Shown here piece by piece: positions 1 to 4,140 of a stretch of 6,743 bases of DNA. Within the stretch, counting starts at the first letter, position 1; every line of letters starts with the position of its first letter. This stretch comes from Desulfobulbaceae bacterium (GTDB taxonomy: Bacteria > Desulfobacterota > Desulfobulbia > Desulfobulbales > Desulfocapsaceae): assembly GCA_003509305.1 (NCBI GenBank), contig DOMU01000100.1:1-6743 (forward strand), in the 5' to 3' direction. Made by a program: the position numbers and the translations under genes. Below the pieces are notes generated by a model. The model saw nothing but the letters and a program-made list of their open reading frames with translations, did not search any database and was not told the DNA's origin.

Positions 1-754
1 AGAGGCGGCGGCGCGGCAGGCCGGTTTTCCGCGTCAGGCCGCCTTTTTCCACGGCTGCTACATCAACTACAACAACCCTTCCCTGGGCCGGGATGTGCTG
101 ACGGCGCTGAACGCCTTTGGCGTCGGCGTCCGGCTGCTGGAACGGGAAAAATGCTGTGGCGTGCCACTGATTGCCAACAAGTTTTTTGACGCGGCGCGGC
201 GGAATGCGGCCATCAACAAGCGGTCATTCGAGCGGGCCATCGGCCAAGACCTGCCGGTGGTGGTGGCCTCCTCCACCTGCGCCATGACCCTGCGCGATGA
301 ATACCCCAATATTCTGGGCGTCGACACCACGCCTTTGCATGGCAAGATCGACCTTGTCACCCGTTTTCTGCACCGCCTGCTCGAAGAGGGGCGTCAAGTT
401 ACGTTGAAGCCGCTGAAGCTGCGCGTTGCCTATCACACCCCCTGCCATCTGGAACGCACCGGCTGGGCCGCCTATTCCATTGACCTGCTCAAACGCATCC
501 CCGGCCTGGAACTGACCCTCCTGGAACCGCGTTGCTGCGGCATCGCCGGTACCTATGGCTTCAAGAAGGAAAATTACGAAACCTCGCAGAAGATCGGCGC
601 GGAACTCTTCCGCCAGATCGGGGAAAGCGGAGCGGATGTCATCGCCTGCGACTGCGAGACCTGCAAATGGCAGATAGAGATGTCCACCACGAAAAAATGC
701 GAACATCCGGTGACGCTGTTCGCGCGGGCAATCACCGGGGAAAAGGCGCGCTGA
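1..754 (+). CDS. glpC: Anaerobic glycerol-3-phosphate dehydrogenase subunit C, 3' part (5' end outside window)
   Basis: This is the C-terminal portion, about 250 codons, of GlpC, the iron-sulfur subunit that links the GlpAB glycerol-3-phosphate dehydrogenase to the membrane quinone pool in anaerobic respiration. The frame is open from base 2, the first complete codon. The GTG at 95 is internal, because family sequence (FFHGCYINYNNP) precedes it. Two cysteine-rich CCG modules of the heterodisulfide reductase B type are visible. The first is HGCYINYNNP followed by EKCCGVPLIAN (CCG at 152-160). The second is YHTPCHLE followed by CCGIAGTYGFKKENY (CCG at 533-541). A terminal CDCETCKWQIEMST segment follows. 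The family is about 400 residues long, so roughly 150 N-terminal residues with the ferredoxin-like 4Fe-4S motifs lie to the left. glpA and glpB are expected upstream (inference). The gene converges on the - strand operon, with 5 bases between the stop codons. The gene name is secure from the near-continuous match to remembered E. coli GlpC. Confidence 0.95.
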   Translation, partial: EAAARQAGFPRQAAFFHGCYINYNNPSLGRDVLTALNAFGVGVRLLEREKCCGVPLIANKFFDAARRNAAINKRSFERAIGQDLPVVVASSTCAMTLRDEYPNILGVDTTPLHGKIDLVTRFLHRLLEEGRQVTLKPLKLRVAYHTPCHLERTGWAAYSIDLLKRIPGLELTLLEPRCCGIAGTYGFKKENYETSQKIGAELFRQIGESGADVIACDCETCKWQIEMSTTKKCEHPVTLFARAITGEKAR

Positions 755-770
755 TACGCTCAGTCGCGCC
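745..770. terminator. Bidirectional hairpin terminator containing both convergent stop codons
   Basis: GGCGCGCTGA (745-754) pairs with TCAG (760-763) and CGCGCC (765-770). This makes a 10-bp stem with one bulged T at 764 and a 5-base loop, TACGC. Read on the - strand, the hairpin is followed directly by TTTT (complement of 741-744), the form of a short-tailed intrinsic terminator for the - strand operon. Read on the + strand, GGCG and then TAATTT follow, so the tail for glpC is weaker. The TGA of glpC (752-754) lies in the left arm. The TGA of the - strand ORF (760-762) lies at the inner end of the right arm. The pairing is read directly from the sequence; terminator function is inferred. Confidence 0.75.
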
Positions 771-1005
771 GGCGTAATTTGTTATACAGCCGATGCAGAC
801 GCGCCTCATGCCGCACGGCGAAGGGGAAAAAACAATTGCCGGCGCCGTGCAGCGCCAACAATAGCAAAAGCGGCAACAGGCCGGGGCCGCCGCGCATACC
901 GCCGAGCGGCAAAAATTTACCCAATGCCGACAGACGGGCCAGCCGGAAAACCGACATCCCGGCCAGATCGAAGCGATTGGTCATCAATTGTTTCATATCA
1001 TTCAT
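760..1005 (-). CDS. Small cationic, probably membrane-associated protein of unknown function
   Basis: This 81-codon ORF is the last gene of the - strand operon. I do not recognise a family. The ATG at 1005-1003 overlaps the TGA of the HAD gene (1004-1002) as ATGA, which supports translational coupling and is the reason for this start. GGA (1015-1013) lies 7 bases before this ATG. AGGGA (1010-1006) lies 9 bases before a second in-frame ATG (codon 4, 996-994), so translation may start there instead. Residues about 41-64 form a Leu-rich hydrophobic stretch (GLLPLLLLLALHG, then CFFPFAV) that could span or dip into the membrane. The last 17 residues are strongly basic (RHEARLHRLYNKLRRRD). A longer frame continues upstream to 1092, but it lies inside the HAD coding region and is not needed. 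The stop codon sits in the terminator hairpin. Existence is supported by coupling and position, not by homology. Confidence 0.6.
   Translation of the reverse strand: MNDMKQLMTNRFDLAGMSVFRLARLSALGKFLPLGGMRGGPGLLPLLLLLALHGAGNCFFPFAVRHEARLHRLYNKLRRRD
1002..1005 (-). promoter_or_regulatory. ATGA stop-start overlap coupling the HAD gene to the small ORF
   Basis: On the - strand, the HAD gene stop TGA and the small ORF start ATG share the four bases ATGA. The ribosome-binding-like GGATCAGGGA just upstream lies inside the last HAD codons. This arrangement usually indicates re-initiation, giving linked expression of the two products. Confidence 0.6.
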
Positions 1006-3044
1006 TCCCTGATCCGGTCGCGGCGGTGCCGCAGAAAATGCCGCAGCCGCAAAAAAGGTGAAAAACGCAGGCGATTCAGCGAGAAATCCCACAGGCCGCT
1101 CGGCGCTTTCGCCTGTTTTTTCGGCTGGTGTCCGCCATGAAAATCATCAAGGTGCGCTTTCTGGCGCAGGGCGGCGATTTCCGTGGTTGAGGCAAAAGCC
1201 AGTTTGGCGATCAGCACCAGATTAAACCACGGACGGTAATCGGCCAGACTATAACCGAGCACGGCGGAAGCGGCGGCAAAGCGCGGAGCCGCCGCTAGGA
1301 TGCCCGTTTGCAAGGGCGCGAAATAGCGATCCTGGGCCAGCTCGGCCTGGCCAACTTCATCGTCCGTCTCGCGGAAACGCAGGCGGTAGCCATCGCCATC
1401 CAACGCATAGGCTTGCAGGGTCGGATGTGGGGCGCGGCAGGCTTCCTCGAAAACATCGCGGGCATAGAGCAGCGAACTCGCCGCCATATCGAAACAATGG
1501 CGGTCGTAGATGATGCCCTCGATCTGATTTTCCGGTGTCGTCGGATACTCAACGCCACGGGTGGCGCCGAACAAAAAACCAAAACAGGCTGGGCAATCGG
1601 GGCGATGCCTGGCCGCGTCATAGAGATAGCGCTGGATTGTGCCCAGCCAGCCAATATCGACTAAAGCGACCCGCCGGTCAGCGAAAAATCCCATATCTTC
1701 CAGATAGCGTAGCAGCGCCGTATTGGCGGCGGCGCTCTGGCGGCGGACCTCAGCCTGAAAATCGTCATCTTCGAGTAATTCTGAAAACAACACCTGATGT
1801 TCAGGTAAATAGCCATCGTGTTTTGGGCTGAGACAGGTTTCGGGCGTCAGCTTATAACGGCCCAGATGCGGCGTCAATTCCGTGACATCCAGGCTGAAGA
1901 TGCGGCAGATGTCACGAAAATCGCGGTTGCCGGTGGGCAGAAAGGCAATATCGAGGTTGGAACGTTTCAAGCCCTCGTAGGCACAGGCCGCGCCAGCCAG
2001 GGCCATGCGGCTGACGTAGAGATATTTGACTTCGGGAACATTGCCGGCTGGGAAAAGGGCGGGCAATATTTTCTGCCAGAATTGCTGAAAAAGATAGCCT
2101 TCGCGTGATAAAAAAAAGAGACGGCGAATACCCAATGCCTGGCAACGCTCGGCCACCCGCTGCAAAAAGCCGCCGATCAGCGGTGCCAGGAAATTGCAGC
2201 CTTCAACAAACAGCGGCGGCTGCGAGCGATTCTCCGCCTCGAGCGGCAGCATCAGTTGTTGCAGCGCCCGGCCACGCCAGAAGGGCCGCCCCTGACCGTA
2301 GTGCCAGTATCGCCTGGCCATGCCCTTACGGAACTTCTCGCGCCAATCCTGGATAACCAGCGCCTCAATGCCGAATTCCGCCGGACGCAGACCGTCGGAA
2401 ACCGGATTGTCGCCGACATGCAGCCATGATCCGGGGACAAGGCCAAATTTTTTCGCCAGCATCGGCCAGGCGGCGCCGGAGGCTTTAGCCAGAAAGGTGT
2501 CGGCGGAGGAAATCACGGCTTCGACGGAATCGGCAAATCCGGCGTGGGCGACAAGTTTTTCTAGATGGCTGGCTGGCAGGTAGACATCGGAGATAACGAA
2601 AATTCTTTTACCTTGCCCGGCCAGTTCTTTTAGCCAATCGACGAGCAGGGCGCGCGGCACCAGCATCTGGTTTTCGAGAAACAGTTCGTAGTCTCTGATC
2701 TCATCAAGAAGCGCCGCATCGCCGAAAATCCCGGTCAGTAACTCGGCCATGAAACGCGGATAGCAGGCCTCATGATCCGGGAAATTCCGCCCGGCCAGGG
2801 CGCGGTGCCGGGCTTCAATGACGTCACGGCGCTTCTGGGCCTGCTGCCACGATAGCTTGATGCCCCGTTCCTCGGCCCTGGCGGCAATTAACCGCGCTAC
2901 CGGCGGTTTAACCAGGTCTGGATCATGGACGCGGCGGATAAGAAGCGTATCGAAAAGGTCAAAGCTGATCGTCTCGCGGCTGGCGGCCAGTTCGTGGGCG
3001 CGGGAAAGTAGATTTGACAGGTTATGGAATTTTGTGAAGCTCAT
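1002..3044 (-). CDS. HAD-superfamily protein with large C-terminal domain (COG5610 type), polysaccharide-locus associated
   Basis: This is a 680-residue protein, numbered from the ATG at 3044. A TTG three codons upstream (3053) is the alternative start, and neither has a clear Shine-Dalgarno sequence. The N-terminal ~235 residues form a HAD fold. Motif I is SFDLFDTLL (nucleophile Asp29), motif II is VISDVYLP (Ser152), the motif III Lys is about 187 (FLAKASG), and motif IV is HVGDNPVSDG (Asp212, Asp217). The position two after the nucleophile is Phe31, not the Asp of phosphatases, so a simple phosphatase role is uncertain. The remaining ~440 residues carry FLSREGYLF (312-320) and VDIGWLGTIQ (462-471). 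I recognise this combination from COG5610 'predicted hydrolase' proteins encoded beside glycosyltransferases in O-antigen and capsule loci. No signal peptide or membrane helix is seen, so it is probably cytoplasmic. The substrate is unknown. It lies 37 bases after the alarmone synthetase gene and overlaps the next ORF. The family call is fairly firm; the function is not. Confidence 0.85.
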   Translation of the reverse strand: MSFTKFHNLSNLLSRAHELAASRETISFDLFDTLLIRRVHDPDLVKPPVARLIAARAEERGIKLSWQQAQKRRDVIEARHRALAGRNFPDHEACYPRFMAELLTGIFGDAALLDEIRDYELFLENQMLVPRALLVDWLKELAGQGKRIFVISDVYLPASHLEKLVAHAGFADSVEAVISSADTFLAKASGAAWPMLAKKFGLVPGSWLHVGDNPVSDGLRPAEFGIEALVIQDWREKFRKGMARRYWHYGQGRPFWRGRALQQLMLPLEAENRSQPPLFVEGCNFLAPLIGGFLQRVAERCQALGIRRLFFLSREGYLFQQFWQKILPALFPAGNVPEVKYLYVSRMALAGAACAYEGLKRSNLDIAFLPTGNRDFRDICRIFSLDVTELTPHLGRYKLTPETCLSPKHDGYLPEHQVLFSELLEDDDFQAEVRRQSAAANTALLRYLEDMGFFADRRVALVDIGWLGTIQRYLYDAARHRPDCPACFGFLFGATRGVEYPTTPENQIEGIIYDRHCFDMAASSLLYARDVFEEACRAPHPTLQAYALDGDGYRLRFRETDDEVGQAELAQDRYFAPLQTGILAAAPRFAAASAVLGYSLADYRPWFNLVLIAKLAFASTTEIAALRQKAHLDDFHGGHQPKKQAKAPSGLWDFSLNRLRFSPFLRLRHFLRHRRDRIRE

Positions 3045-3081
3045 CGTATTCAAAGATAAAATTATTTCATGAAACCGAAAT

Positions 3082-4104
3082 TCATCGCAACATTTTGTCG
3101 AGATGTTTAAGAAAATCAGAAGTGTTGAGGAGAAAATTTGGATATGCCCACGATAATTTTTTCAAATTATTGACAGAGACAAGCGCAACTTGCACAATTC
3201 CCCCCATGGAATTGGCGGATTGCTCAAGTTCTCCGTAAACCGCGTTGGCTTCTATTTCTTTTTCGAAGGGAATGACGGAAACAGTCTTACTGTCGGTGCG
3301 GAGCAGCAAATATTTTACCCCTTTGTTGGTTGAGAATTTAGCGGAAAGAAGAGGTATTGCTCTAAACAAGTCCAAAATACTGTTGCGCTCCATATACTCC
3401 CGCAGCCGCATTGATAAAGCTTCCTTGCTTTCATTCTGAAATTCAGTAGCTGGCCGCTGCTTTTCTTCCAGAGCGAACAACGCTGAAGCCAGCCTGAAGA
3501 AATCGAGCCACATATCGGAGCCAAGGCTTGATTTCAGCGATTCCTGATAAAAAAATCCAACAGTCTCGACAGCCGTTGCCCAAAGATGCTGTAAACGGGT
3601 TCGCAACTGTATCTCAATCAAAAGACCATCATATTCCGGTTTGGTAGCGCTCTGATATTCATAGACCAGATGTATCCCCCGGTAACCGGAAGAGCGAGGC
3701 TCGGTAATATAGTCTCGCCGATTATTCAACCGCTGCTGGTGTTTCCAGCGAGATTGGCCAATACGTTCTTCCAACCTACGGATTTTAGTCACGGAAGACA
3801 AAATTACCCGTAAACCGCCGATGTCTTGCATCCGCGCCAGTTTCATCGTTTGCTGACGATTTTTCAGCTTATCAATAATGGTGGGCAAACGTTTCAAACG
3901 TTGGGCGACAATACCGGTGGGTTCAATTTTCGGAACATGATTACGGGAAAGCATCATATAAAATTGGCTCAACGGATACCAATGCAGAGAACGCCATTCG
4001 CTAAGGAGAGCAAGGGCTTCGTCACGTTCCGCTGAAGAAGCCTGGGCATCGGTTAAAATCTCTCCAATACGATTGATGCGGTTTTTACTGAAAAGAGGAG
4101 TCAT
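3082..4104 (-). CDS. Small alarmone synthetase-like protein (RelA/SpoT synthetase domain, no HD hydrolase)
   Basis: This 340-residue protein carries a RelA/SpoT nucleotidyltransferase domain at about 60-185. Family members transfer pyrophosphate from ATP to GDP/GTP, and some toxic members modify adenosine nucleotides or tRNA instead. Visible motifs are QRLKRLPTIIDKL (68-80; Arg69, Lys71, Thr75, Lys79 at the ATP-binding positions), DIGGLRVI (94-101; Asp94 fits the metal ligand), DYITEPRSSGYRGIHLVYEY (131-150; Tyr141 at the base-stacking position) and IEIQLRTRLQHLWATAVE (163-180; Glu164 at the catalytic position). The active site therefore looks intact. There is no HD hydrolase domain, TGS or ACT. 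Residues about 200-340 form a separate module ending in AYPNFLLNTSDFL (320-332), which I cannot assign. The ATG at 4104 has only a weak GAG 5 bases upstream. The gene is visibly AT-richer than its neighbours (about 45% GC in one 60-base row against about 62% in a glycosyltransferase row), suggesting acquisition. It could be a toxSAS or phage-defence protein, or a housekeeping-type SAS. Confidence 0.85.
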   Translation of the reverse strand: MTPLFSKNRINRIGEILTDAQASSAERDEALALLSEWRSLHWYPLSQFYMMLSRNHVPKIEPTGIVAQRLKRLPTIIDKLKNRQQTMKLARMQDIGGLRVILSSVTKIRRLEERIGQSRWKHQQRLNNRRDYITEPRSSGYRGIHLVYEYQSATKPEYDGLLIEIQLRTRLQHLWATAVETVGFFYQESLKSSLGSDMWLDFFRLASALFALEEKQRPATEFQNESKEALSMRLREYMERNSILDLFRAIPLLSAKFSTNKGVKYLLLRTDSKTVSVIPFEKEIEANAVYGELEQSANSMGGIVQVALVSVNNLKKLSWAYPNFLLNTSDFLKHLDKMLR

Positions 4105-4140
4105 TGTCGCTCGTATTTTTCAATTGGGCTCCATTCCAAC

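Noticed and set aside
224..706. Long - strand ORF opposite glpC (160 codons)
   Set aside because: It lies wholly antisense to a confidently identified glpC frame, and its composition (Gly/Ala-rich, no family resemblance) is that of a shadow frame.
1005..1092. Upstream extension of the small ORF to a start at 1092
   Set aside because: The extension overlaps the HAD coding sequence by about 90 bases and encodes an alternative-frame reading. The ATGA overlap gives a more plausible start.
3061..3081. Possible terminator after the alarmone synthetase gene (TTTCATGAAA palindrome, ATTTC...GAAAT)
   Set aside because: The stems are only about 5 A/T-rich pairs with no proper U-run after them, too weak for an intrinsic terminator. 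The same-strand HAD gene follows at once.
4105..4140. Possible promoter for the alarmone synthetase in the 36-base gap (TTGAAA-like element)
   Set aside because: No matching -10 box at proper spacing was found upstream of the ATG. AT-richness alone is not enough, so read-through from the glycosyltransferase is simpler.
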